Source of the DNA: Acinetobacter colistiniresistens
GTDB taxonomy: Bacteria > Pseudomonadota > Gammaproteobacteria > Pseudomonadales > Moraxellaceae
Assembly: GCF_024582815.1 (NCBI RefSeq)
Contig: NZ_CP102099.1
Location: forward strand, 868,001 to 932,000
DNA length: 64,000 bases
Direction: 5' to 3'
Part shown: positions 1 to 8,077 of the stretch, in pieces
Numbering within the stretch: position 1 is the stretch's first letter
How the letters are laid out: each line of letters begins with the position of its first letter
Notes under the pieces: generated by a model
Told to the model about the DNA's origin: nothing
What the model saw: the letters and a program-made list of their open reading frames with translations, nothing else
Database searches by the model: none
Made by a program: the position numbers and the translations under genes

Positions 1-280
1 TTGACTTGGTGTCCGGATTGCCGCTTTAAGTAGAGATTCAGTAAAATAATATTTCCAAACAGTAGCAAGTTTCATAATTTTTCCATATTGTTAGATCAGT
101 ATCGGAATAAGAATATTCTTGAAGATAAGCGATGCCTAAGCGTTACGATAAAAACTGAAAAAATTGTGCGCTACGTCACCCTTACTCAGGTTATACCAAA
201 TAGTCATAATCAAGAATTGCAATATTGATCGAAGTTCTCAATACTCTGAGTTTGAAAGACCCCTTAAGGATATTACAAAA

Positions 281-718
281 ATGAAGAAAATTGCTTTAGC
301 ATTTGGATTGCTTGGTTTAACAACTTTTGCCAATGCGGCAGATGCGCTGAACGGCAGTGTTTGGCAGACGATTGATGATGAAACAAAGCAGCCAAAGGCA
401 ATCGTGAAATTTACGGAACAAAAGGATGGAACACTGACTGCATCTATTCAAAAATATTTAGTTGCAGATCAGGAAAATGCCTGCTCTAAATGTGAAGGAA
501 CCTATCACAATAAGCCATTGAAAGGTTTAACCATTGTACATGGTCTTAAAAATGTCGGCGGGACAAGCTATGACAATGGTTCGATTATTGATCCTAAAAA
601 CGGTAAAACCTATCGATTAAAGGCTGAAATCCTAGAAGGTGGCAAGAAGCTGAAATTACGTGGCTATATTGGTGTTGCGGCTTTAGGTCGTAACCAGACT
701 TGGATTCGCACCAACTAA
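281..718 (+). CDS. DUF2147 family secreted protein
   Basis: This is a 145-residue protein of the DUF2147 family, whose biochemical role is not established. The start was chosen at the ATG in front of MKKIALAFGLL because an AAGGA ribosome site lies about 10 bases upstream and the next 19 residues form a textbook signal peptide ending in ANA; the longer in-frame extension to 164 has no secretory character. The mature part carries a CSKC pair near residues 68-71 and the tail GRNQTWIRTN typical of the family. It is probably periplasmic. It stands alone, followed at once by a strong terminator. Family assignment is from recognised pattern; function is not inferred. Confidence 0.8.
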   Translation: MKKIALAFGLLGLTTFANAADALNGSVWQTIDDETKQPKAIVKFTEQKDGTLTASIQKYLVADQENACSKCEGTYHNKPLKGLTIVHGLKNVGGTSYDNGSIIDPKNGKTYRLKAEILEGGKKLKLRGYIGVAALGRNQTWIRTN

Positions 719-733
719 GCAAGATTGAATAAT

Positions 734-765
734 AAAAAACCGAGTCGTGAGACTCGGTTTTTTAT
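734..765 (+). terminator. Intrinsic terminator after the DUF2147 gene
   Basis: An AAAAAACCGAGTC arm, GTGA loop and GACTCGGTTTTTT arm form a GC-rich hairpin followed by a T run. The A-rich left side means it can also work for the minus-strand gene ending at 782. Confidence 0.9.
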
Positions 766-781
766 TATTGTAAGATGGTGT

Positions 782-1132
782 TTAGGCAGATAAATCCTGA
801 TAGACGACTTCATCAAAGCCAATCACAAAACCTTGTGGTGTTTGCAGCACTGGGCGCTTGATCAGGCTAGGCTGCGCGATCAGGGTTTCAATCAGGTTCT
901 GCTCATTACTGGTCGCATGTGTTTGCTGATCTGCGCTTAATTTGCGCCAAGTAGTGCCTTTTTTATTCAGTACTTTGTCTGCACCGATCTCTTTCAGCCA
1001 AATCGCCAAAGTTTCTGCATCAATACCTTGTTTTTTGTAATCATGAAATTCGTAATTGATACCTTTGGCTTGTAATGCATCAAAGGCTTTCTTCATCGAA
1101 TTACAATTTTTAATGCCATAAATTTTAAACAT
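782..1132 (-). CDS. ArsC/Spx-like thioredoxin-fold reductase (YffB type)
   Basis: This 116-residue protein belongs to the ArsC/Spx/YffB thioredoxin-fold family. It begins MFKIYGIKNCNSMKKA, with the family's single N-terminal cysteine at residue 10 in a CxxxK-like context. The tail contains LIKRPVL, a hallmark of ArsC-type proteins in which the arginine lies at the active site. The start was placed at this ATG because everything upstream in frame is non-conserved; translation from further upstream would add an unrelated 53-residue stretch. Homologues such as E. coli YffB bind glutathione; arsenate reduction is not implied. There are no arsenic genes nearby. It is monocistronic, convergent with the DUF2147 gene and shares its terminator. 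Confidence 0.8.
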   Translation of the reverse strand: MFKIYGIKNCNSMKKAFDALQAKGINYEFHDYKKQGIDAETLAIWLKEIGADKVLNKKGTTWRKLSADQQTHATSNEQNLIETLIAQPSLIKRPVLQTPQGFVIGFDEVVYQDLSA

Positions 1133-1309
1133 GTGAAAAACCATAGAAAACAATAAAAGAGATGGCTCAAAGCCTAACGTAAAAGTAGGGGAGTGTACCA
1201 GTTGAAATTTTTGATTAGGTTGATCGGCCCTGATTATGAAATAGAAATGATAATATGCTTTGATTACACATGCTTCAGACAGGTCAAACAAAGAAAACGA
1301 AGTTCTAGA

Positions 1310-1462
1310 AAAGAGAAAACCCGCATATAATCTTCCTGATTATGCGGGTCTCATTTCAACGTCCATTGTCTCATCCATGCAAATAAACTTAATCTAAGTT
1401 TATTTTATCTTCCTACGGCTTCCTATCCCTTTTTGGTCATCCTGACCGCTTCCTTGTGCCGT
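1310..1462 (-). ncRNA. Candidate CsrA/RsmA-sequestering small RNA (CsrB/RsmZ-like)
   Basis: Read on the minus strand, about 150 bases contain eight GGA triplets, many in the A(N)GGA context bound by CsrA: AAGGAAG, CAGGATG, GGGATAGGAAG, TAGGAAG, ATGGATG, ATGGACG and CAGGAAG. One sits exactly in the loop of a GGTCA/TGACC hairpin (near 1439-1451). Another occupies the loop of the terminal hairpin (1318-1349), whose ACCCGCATAATC stem runs into TTTTCTCTTTT, so the RNA would end near 1310. An 11-bp AAATAAACTTA/TAAGTTTATTT hairpin separates the two GGA groups. A TATAGC -10-like element lies near 1466-1471, which puts the 5' end near 1462. No reading frame fills this stretch. The architecture matches known Csr/Rsm antagonist RNAs; the identity is inferred and the 5' end is approximate. 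Confidence 0.6.
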
Positions 1463-1537
1463 GAAGCTATAATGCCGTTCTAGCTGTGAAATAAAAATAT
1501 ACAAAAGCGACAAGTTCTGTAAGCTAAAGAAGCGACC

Positions 1538-1559
1538 TAAGTGAACAAGTGTTCACTTA
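1538..1559. promoter_or_regulatory. 22-bp inverted repeat at the crc stop codon
   Basis: Two perfect 10-base arms, TAAGTGAACA and TGTTCACTTA, are separated by two bases and overlap the crc stop codon. There is no T run, so it is not a normal terminator. Its position about 75 bases upstream of the small RNA's likely start suggests a transcription-factor site. A GCTTACAGA half-site resembling one half of the GacA box (TGTAAG-N6-CTTACA) lies at 1516-1524 on the minus strand, but its partner half is missing. Confidence 0.4.
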
Positions 1560-2381
1560 TTCGTGTATTTTATAGTCGATAATTACCGGTGCATGGTCGC
1601 TAAACCATTGTTCTTTATACACCCACGCATTTGTTGTACGTGCTTTCCAGTCTGGAGAGCAGGCTTGGTAGTCGATACGCCACCCAACATTTTTTGCACG
1701 CGCTTGACCGCGATTTGACCACCATGAATACAATTCTGCTTCAGGGCGAACTTCGCGGAAGGTATCCACATAACCCAACTCATCATAGATATGATCGAGC
1801 CAAGCACGTTCATGTGGCAATACGCCAGATGATTTCTGGTTACCTGACCAGTTTTTAATATCGATGCGTTTATGCACGATATTGTAGTCCCCGCAGACAA
1901 TGATTGATTTATTTTCATCTCGCCACTGTTTGAGTATTTTGGCGTATTCTTGTAAAAACACGTCTTTGCGTGCTTGCGCTTCGTCACCGCTTGATCCTGA
2001 TGGCAAGTATAACGAGGCAATATGAACAGTTTGTGACAGACCTAAATCAAATTCAGCAGTAATAAAACGGCCCTGAGAATCAGCGAGTTCAAAGCCTAAA
2101 CCATCTTTTACCGATACGAATGGCAGACGACTATAAATCGCCGTACCTGCATAGCCTGCACGTTCAGCAGGGAACAGATGGGTATACCAGCCTTCAGGTT
2201 TAAATTTATCGGTCCATTGCTCATGGGTGATGCGGCTTTCCTGCATACATACCACATCGGCACCTGACTGTTCTAACCATTCGAGCAGGCCTTTGGTGAC
2301 TGATGAGCGCAAGCCATTTACGTTAATTGAAACGACTCGAAGAATTTTTACATCACTTGGATAGCTATCCTTTGGTATCAT
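1557..2381 (-). CDS. crc: Crc, ExoIII-family catabolite repression protein
   Basis: This 274-residue protein has the exonuclease III/AP endonuclease fold. In several stretches ([65 protein letters not shown]) it follows Pseudomonas Crc rather than XthA. Crc acts with Hfq to block translation of catabolic mRNAs; in Acinetobacter baylyi it represses aromatic-compound pathways. The divergent arrangement with pyrE is the same as in Pseudomonas, supporting the call. Unlike Pseudomonas Crc, the nuclease residues look present here (QES, GDYN, SDHAP), so residual enzyme activity is possible. The start is the ATG of [10 protein letters not shown], with GAGG about 12 bases upstream; an upstream extension would run into pyrE's start. 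Confidence 0.8.
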   Translation of the reverse strand: MIPKDSYPSDVKILRVVSINVNGLRSSVTKGLLEWLEQSGADVVCMQESRITHEQWTDKFKPEGWYTHLFPAERAGYAGTAIYSRLPFVSVKDGLGFELADSQGRFITAEFDLGLSQTVHIASLYLPSGSSGDEAQARKDVFLQEYAKILKQWRDENKSIIVCGDYNIVHKRIDIKNWSGNQKSSGVLPHERAWLDHIYDELGYVDTFREVRPEAELYSWWSNRGQARAKNVGWRIDYQACSPDWKARTTNAWVYKEQWFSDHAPVIIDYKIHE

Positions 2382-2422
2382 ACGTCTGTTTAACCTCAAT
2401 TGAAGAATTTGGAGCACTTTAT

Positions 2423-3073
2423 ATGACAACGCCTGTGTCATTTCATCCGCAAGCTTTTATCGAACTCGCATTATCACGTGGAGTGCTTAAATTTGGTGAG
2501 TTTACCTTAAAATCAGGCCGTGTCAGTCCTTATTTCTTTAACGCAGGTTTGTTAAACGATGGTGAAGCACTGTCGTTGTTAGCGCAAGGCTATGCCGATA
2601 AACTGGTGCAGTGTGACAATGTTGGTGTGATCTTTGGCCCAGCGTATAAAGGGATTCCTTTTGTCGCAGCAACAGCGGTGGCGTTGTCTCAAGTGCATGG
2701 CAAAAGCGTACCGTGGGGCTTTAACCGTAAAGAAGCTAAAGATCATGGTGAAGGTGGTGTGTTGGTGGGTGCATCGGTTGCAGGTCAAAAAGTTTGGATC
2801 ATTGATGATGTGATCACTGCGGGAACGGCAATTCGTGAAGTGGTCACCATCTTGAAAAATGCAGGTGCTGAAATTGCTGGGGTATTGGTTGCGCTAGATC
2901 GTCAAGAACGTGGTCAAGGTGAGCTTTCTGCGATTCAGGAAGTGCAAAAAGAACTCGAAATTCCAGTTCATGCTCTCATTACCATGAAAGATTTGATGGA
3001 TTATCTGGATGCGAAAGGCGAAAAAGACGCTTTGGCTAATATGCAGGCTTATCGTGAAAAATACGGCATCTAA
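2423..3073 (+). CDS. pyrE: Orotate phosphoribosyltransferase
   Basis: PyrE joins orotate to PRPP to make orotidine 5'-monophosphate in pyrimidine synthesis. The 216-residue product has the usual length. It shows [17 protein letters not shown] near the N-terminus, the orotate-side GPAYKGIP, and the PRPP loop [13 protein letters not shown] about residues 120-132. The ATG at 2423 is preceded by GGAG at a good distance, so it was preferred over the longer in-frame reading. It diverges from crc with about 40 bases between start codons, so the two promoters must overlap or face each other closely. A hairpin terminator follows within 20 bases. Confidence 0.97.
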   Translation: MTTPVSFHPQAFIELALSRGVLKFGEFTLKSGRVSPYFFNAGLLNDGEALSLLAQGYADKLVQCDNVGVIFGPAYKGIPFVAATAVALSQVHGKSVPWGFNRKEAKDHGEGGVLVGASVAGQKVWIIDDVITAGTAIREVVTILKNAGAEIAGVLVALDRQERGQGELSAIQEVQKELEIPVHALITMKDLMDYLDAKGEKDALANMQAYREKYGI

Positions 3074-3076
3074 GTT

Positions 3077-4319
3077 TTAGATGTGAACGAAAAGGAAGCT
3101 GAGGCTTCCTTTTTTATTATAAGGGCCTAAGTTTAATTTTTTTATAAATTGCTGCTTTTTTCTTAAAATAAAATATAAGACCATTCCAAAAAGCAGCCCT
3201 AATATAATTGAATTTATTCCAAAAATTTTTATATCAGATATTGTAATTAGAAAAGTGAGTATTGCTGGTTCTTGTTCGCCTTTTACACTAAAAGCATCTA
3301 AGAAACTATTTATAAGTGTTGATAATAACGCTAAACCAGCTAATGTGATCACGAATTCTTTAGGAAATAAAAATAACAATGATGTTATGGTAGCACCTAA
3401 AATACCAACCAAGACGTAAAAAAAGCCTGCAATAACAGAAGCGATGTAGCGTTTACTTTTATCTTCATGTACATCAGGGCTTAAGCATAATGCAGCACTT
3501 ATAGCAGCTAAATTTGTTGAAAATGCCCCAAACGGTGCAAAAATGGTATTGAAAAAACCAGTTATTCCAACGGCTTGATTTGTAGGGCAAGGATAACCAA
3601 ATGATTTGATTATGGAGACTCCAACTAGATTTTGAGAAACCATTGTGATAATGAAAAGTGGAATAGCGATATTCCAAATAGAATGAAGGTTGAAAATTGG
3701 ATTAATAAATATAGGCTGTGCTAATTCAAATGATATTGGTATATTGTTTAGACCTCCTTGGTAAAGGGTAAAAAAACGCCTATAGTTAATGTTGTTAATA
3801 TGCTATATCTTGGAACGAATACTTTGCTTAAAAAGTATGAAATAGTCATTGCTATGATTAAACTGGTATTTTTTGAATACATTTCAATTATTTTTAAACA
3901 GAAAGGAAGTAATATTCCAGCTAGCATAGCTGATGTAATTGTAGTAGGGATGTGGCTAATTATTTTTTAAATAATGATGAAAATCCAGCTATTGTAATTA
4001 GTAGGCCACTTATTATAAATGCTCCGACAGCTTCATTTAAGGTGACCTGATGGCCATTAATTGCTAAATATGCTGCACCAGGTGTAGACCAAGCGGCAAT
4101 GAGTGGAATCTTATAATAAAGGGATAGAACTATACTTGATAATCCGAGTGTTAAACCAAGTGCCCAAATCCATGATGCAATTTCTGCTGAATTCGCTCCT
4201 AAAGCAGTAGCTGCTTGAAAGACGATAATAATCGAGCTGGTCACACCCACAAGGACTGTAGTGAAACCAGCTGCAAACGCGGAAACTGAAAAATCTTCGA
4301 TAAAGCTTTTAATATTCAT
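3077..4319 (-). pseudogene. BenE-family permease, broken by two frameshifts
   Basis: Across three reading frames this stretch encodes a full-length BenE (benzoate/H+ symporter family) membrane protein similar to E. coli YdcO. The N-terminal part (about residues 1-119, AWSTPGAAYLA motif) ends at a premature TAA at 3960. A middle part beginning SHIPTTITSAMLAGILLPF continues in the next frame. The C-terminal part (TMVSQN, FAPFGAFSTN, LAGLALLSTL) follows after another shift. Each break is a single missing base at a homopolymer: a six-base T run at 3963-3968 and a seven-base A run at 3770-3776 (plus strand). Between breaks the protein is intact. The last dozen codons read into the pyrE terminator, so the natural stop is uncertain. 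The ATG abuts the stop of the GNAT gene, implying one operon. Confidence 0.8.
3090..3117. terminator. Terminator downstream of pyrE
   Basis: An AAAAGGAAGC arm, TGAG loop and GCTTCCTTTTTT arm. It is symmetrical enough to work in both directions and overlaps the last codons of the opposing BenE-like gene. Confidence 0.85.
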
Positions 4320-4768
4320 CTAGAACAAATTTTTTTCGTAAGTTACTTCTGCGTTAGAAGTTGTGTAAAAGTTCATTTTTTCCCAAAACTTATTTGCAAT
4401 AGCATTATTCTTTTCTACAAACAGAAAGTAACGTGCTATACCTCTATTTCGAAGCTCTATCTCAAATTTATTGACTAATACTGTTCCTATACCATATCTT
4501 CGATAAGCATTATTGATAGCGACATGATTTATTGTAGCTCGGGTTCCCAAAGTTCCACCGATTAGGATAGCTACTATTTGATTAAACTCATTACTTGCTG
4601 TAACAATAATAGTATTAGGCTCTTGTATAATTTTTTAAATTTATCTATAGAACTTTGGGATACAAACGATACTTCTGAATGATGACTAAAAAAATTTACA
4701 ATATCTTGGGGAGGCATTGTTTTTCCTAAATGATATTTAAAATTATCTTCCTTAGATTTTGGTGGCAT
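4320..4768 (-). pseudogene. GNAT-family N-acetyltransferase with one frameshift
   Basis: Two overlapping frames together give a single GNAT acetyltransferase of about 149 residues. The N-terminal part starts MPPKSKEDNFKYHLGK. After a break at the six-base T run 4631-4636 it continues as EPNTIIVTASNEFNQIVAILIGG, then the acetyl-CoA-binding RRYGIGTVL (the R/QxxGxG/A motif) and a C-terminal FLFVEKNNAIANKFWEKMNF typical of the fold. One extra A on the coding strand would restore the whole frame. The start overlaps the end of the dioxygenase gene by 17 bases and the stop directly abuts the permease start, so the three were translated from one message. The substrate is unknown; amino acids or amines are usual for such proteins. 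Confidence 0.75.
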
Positions 4769-5512
4769 AATCGGTCCCCGGTCGAGAAAATGAAACAGCA
4801 ATAATTTGGCGATATGCATTTTCCTGTGTAGCAGTTGTTGGTGTTACGTAGTGAAGCATTTCTTTATCTAGGAAAAAAGTCGTATCTAATATTTGACTAT
4901 AAGTGGTTGCTGCTAATTGATTTTTATCCTTGTCAAACAGTTGACTTTCCGCACCATTAACGTTTTCTCTTCCCCAGAAATGTACACCACTGTAGGGATA
5001 GCCATCTGAATGGATACCTTCTGGTGTGATTTCTAAAGTTTTGTTTTTATATATTTCAATTCTTATTTGATGGATTTGGCATTGCCAAATTTCTTTCTTT
5101 AGGTTTTCATCTAATAAGCCAGAGAAAATTTCAAAATTAATATCAATTAGTTGCTTTAAAATAGGATGTTGTATTATTTCGGTCTCGAAATCTCCAAAAT
5201 GTCTATCTTTTCCCCCTACATATTTATTTAATTCTGTAGATTGATGGTATGGCCTATGCTCAAGTTGGCTAATTTGTTTTGTGACAGGGTTATAGTCAAA
5301 GTCACTATATCTTCTGAATCGTCGTCCTGAATCTTTTTGCCCAAAATAGATATCCTCTGGCATATTTTCCCAACTTTGACTAAATTCAATGAACTCAAAA
5401 AACCTCCTGAAAGTGAAAATGATTTTCCTGTTACATTAGAAAAGCCAAATTCTTTTATTTCATTAATAACTTTCTCTTTTCTGTTGATTCAATTGATAGC
5501 ATTATTTTTTTC
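4752..5512 (-). pseudogene. 2OG-Fe(II) dioxygenase (IDO/BsmA-like), N-terminus frameshifted
   Basis: The intact C-terminal 203 residues (from 5363) resemble the 2OG-Fe dioxygenase family that includes Bacillus L-isoleucine 4-hydroxylase. They have RFRRYSDF near the N-terminus, the iron-binding HSD in PEGIHSDGYPYSGVHF, and the substrate-side ENVNGAESQLFD. Upstream, the other two frames supply a credible N-terminus starting MLSIESTEK at 5512, through KEFGFSNVTGKSFSLSGG, then FEFIEFSQSWEN joining the main frame. Two single-base insertions would restore it: near a four-base T run 5477-5480 and at the six-base A run 5397-5402 (plus strand). It heads the dioxygenase-GNAT-permease operon. Family members hydroxylate free amino acids; the substrate here is unknown. 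Starting at 5363 would lose the N-terminal helix. Confidence 0.65.
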
Positions 5513-5830
5513 GCTTTTTGGCTGGTTGTTAATTCGTTTCAATATTATATATTTTAATGGCTATGTAAAATTTATTTTATCAAGTGGTTGGTTTTTCTAT
5601 TTGTTTTTTACACATAAATCTTTTTGTTGTCATTTTGGGTCTTTTTTGAAAAATTTAATTTTTTATTTTTCATGAATAACAATATATTATATTTTCTTTT
5701 TGTTAAAAAATAAAAAAATTAATATTTATTTATTTTGGCATTTTTGTTGAGAATAATTGATTAATATGTTTTTGTATGGAGTGTCAAAGTTTTTGCTGAT
5801 TTTTTGTGATTAATAATGTGAAATTTAAAC
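5513..5830. other. Very AT-rich intergenic stretch, no gene seen
   Basis: This is the most AT-rich piece of the window, dominated by T runs. It must hold the promoter of the minus-strand dioxygenase operon, but so many TATAAT-like words occur that I cannot choose one. I see no open frame with coding character, no RNA gene and no clear terminator. Confidence 0.5.
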
Positions 5831-6550
5831 TTAAACATTCTGATCCAACATCGCAGGCATCAAGATTTCTTTAACACAGCTTGCCTTCGTGGTTGAAAGA
5901 ATAAAATGAATCGCCTGAATCACATCGGATAATGGAATAAGAGAGAATTTAGTTTCTTCTAAAACATCTTGAGTAGGTTTATCAATCTCATATTCACTGG
6001 CCAGATAGCCCAAGTTCAGTACACTGACCCCAATCAGGTGTTCACGTAAGATTTCTCGTAGTGATTGTGCAATGCCCCTTAGAGCAAATTTGGTAGCGGA
6101 GAAAACAAGTTCTTTACCGTTATGATTATCAACACCCCAAGTGGAACCGATCAGAATAATTTTGGCATTATCTGAGAGTTTTAGATTTTCAATAAGAGAT
6201 TGAATCGACAGGATACAGGTGCTGATATTGGTATGAATGATTTGGTTGATTTCAGCAGCAGAAACATTTTCAAAATTATAGTTGTTGCTAAAAGCCTGTT
6301 GTTCCCAAATACCAACGTTATAAATCAGTACATCAATTTTTTGCTGTCCAATTGTTGTTTTTACATCGCTTACAGCCTGCTCTGGTTTGGACAGATCAGC
6401 ACAAATCCAGTTTACGTTCGGAATTTCTTGTGGTTGTGTGCGAGAGACACCATAGATGGTATCTGTTGGCTTTGGTACAGCTTGAACAATGGCTTTGCCT
6501 AGACCTTTGCTGACGCCGTATATGAGAAACGTTTTATTTGAGTTATCCAT
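5831..6550 (-). CDS. SDR-family oxidoreductase with Phe replacing the catalytic Tyr
   Basis: This 239-residue protein is a short-chain dehydrogenase/reductase. It has the nucleotide-binding glycine motif GVSKGLG (residues 12-18), a DL after the third strand, NVG in place of NAG at 78-80, a catalytic-type serine at 136 in IGSTWG, and SATKFALRG with lysine 154. The residue that should be the catalytic tyrosine (YxxxK) is phenylalanine 150, so normal dehydrogenase chemistry is doubtful. It may be a binding or regulatory SDR. The start at 6550 follows a GGAT site; a 16-residue upstream extension lacks conservation. It is transcribed alone, away from the unknown gene at 6750. Confidence 0.8.
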   Translation of the reverse strand: MDNSNKTFLIYGVSKGLGKAIVQAVPKPTDTIYGVSRTQPQEIPNVNWICADLSKPEQAVSDVKTTIGQQKIDVLIYNVGIWEQQAFSNNYNFENVSAAEINQIIHTNISTCILSIQSLIENLKLSDNAKIILIGSTWGVDNHNGKELVFSATKFALRGIAQSLREILREHLIGVSVLNLGYLASEYEIDKPTQDVLEETKFSLIPLSDVIQAIHFILSTTKASCVKEILMPAMLDQNV

Positions 6551-6749
6551 CCATCTATCCGTACTTTTTGGATTAAAAAAGTAACTATAAAAGCTCAAGT
6601 TGGCTTGAGGTCAATAGAGTTATTTGTATGGCGTGACTCAAAGGTGTTTAAACAGTTGGGTTGTAGTATGTTAGATTCTGGAAGATTTTAAATTTTTAGA
6701 TTTAACCTAAATTACTTTCACTTCTTAATGTTTTGAAAGAAGCTGTTTG

Positions 6750-8077
6750 ATGGACAATAAAAGTATGGATTATATTAAAAATTTATATCAATCTTTAAGT
6801 GAGAGAAAGCGTCCAGAAGATATTGCAGAAGTGATCAAAAACTATATGTCAGATCACTATAGCGTTCGAGAACGTATAATTTTAGAAAAAGCCGCACAGC
6901 ATGCTTTAGTACGTAGACATATTCCCTATACATCAATGCCGGAAGATTTTAGAAAAATAGTGGGAGCAGAAAAACAGCTTTTAAAAGCTAGTGAGCTTTT
7001 TGATGTGTCGTTATATACAAATTTTGATTATTGTGATGTTGGAGAGATCCAATCTGCTCTAGAAGAAATAGAGATGCTGGTAAAAAAAGAAATTGGGAGT
7101 AATAATTTTATTCGCGATAGATTAAATAAAAATGAAAGGAAGAAATCGAATATACAGCTTTCAAAGCGGCAATATAATAAACGATGGAGATTGTTAAAAC
7201 GTATCGAAGAGAAGCAAAAAAAACTTCAGAAAGAATTACATAAACTGGAGTTTGAAAAAATTGCAAAGCATGGATTAGCCCATCACCTTTCTTATAGTGA
7301 GTTTGCTCAGGATGCTGATAGCGCATGTTTTATTGCTTATTATACAGCACGTTGTAATTTACGTAGTGTATTCACTAATACGTCCCAGGAACGTCCATTT
7401 GATGAAATTTGTGAAATGCTTTTAACTAGGTGTCGTTTAAATTGTCCAATTACTACCAATTGGTGGGCCATTTCTCATGTTTATATTTCTGACTTTGTTA
7501 CAAGTCATCTAACTGAAGAGCAGAAAGGGTTACTTCTAGGGCGTTGGACATGTATCCTTGAGGAAATTTCTAATTTTTTACATGATCTATGGTTGAAAAA
7601 TAATATTAATAGGCAAACTATGATTGTGAAAAAGGAAATGATTCTTCAACATGGAACCATGCAGCTGGGGCTTGGAATAAAGCTCGTGATCAATGGATGC
7701 ATCTTATATATGCTTTAGGTTTGGAAATAATATTAGAAAATATATGTATAGGTAAGGTATTACGGTTAATGGCTGGAGATATAGCGGCATGGCATTTAGA
7801 GTCAAAAGGGACTCTGGACCCTGATACCTATGTTTGGAATGAACTTCCTTTACCATGGGAGGTTTTGCAGGGACGTGTTGTTTGTACAAAAGATGATATT
7901 ATAGTTCAGTGCTTAAAAGTTAATTTAGATCCAGAAAAATCTGGTTGGATTGCACCTAAATCACATTCTACTGTACAGTTTAAGACAACACCTGAATTGG
8001 TCCATGGTGTAGAAATTAGTAGTCCATTTTTAGCTAGTATATTAAAAAGAAATAAATTTTTTTCAGGTAAAGGGTAG
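6750..8077 (+). pseudogene. Unknown 440-residue protein upstream of a tRNA-like gene, one frameshift
   Basis: I do not recognise this protein. It reads in one frame to about 7630 and in another from there to 8077. Adding one base at the five-base A run 7629-7633 fuses them into about 443 residues. The first 150 residues are charged and helical. A lysine/arginine-rich coiled-coil segment (RWRLLKRIEEKQKKLQKEL, about residues 150-168) follows, then an all-alpha region rich in Trp and Cys. The C-terminal part has STWNHAAGAWNKARDQW, DPDTYVWNELPLPWEVL and ends FSGKG. The TAG stop lies inside the acceptor stem of the tRNA-like gene, so protein and RNA are probably one transcript. Translation likely starts at ATG 6750 after GAAAGAAG. 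Function unknown. Confidence 0.6.

Noticed and set aside
1..33. Possible end of a protein reading LTWCPDCRFK before a TAG
   Set aside because: Only ten codons are inside the window; the WCPDCR word recalls glutaredoxin-like ends but is too short to support a call.
1516..1524. Full GacA box upstream of the small RNA
   Set aside because: Only one half (CTTACA) is present; the partner TGTAAG six bases away does not match.
3758..3970. Plus-strand frame of 70 codons opposite the BenE-like gene
   Set aside because: It is the complement of the permease's middle third, which reads as conserved protein on the minus strand.
5337..5675. Plus-strand hydrophobic frame of 112 codons
   Set aside because: It overlaps the dioxygenase N-terminal coding region and its hydrophobicity comes from T-rich DNA; no ribosome site or family.
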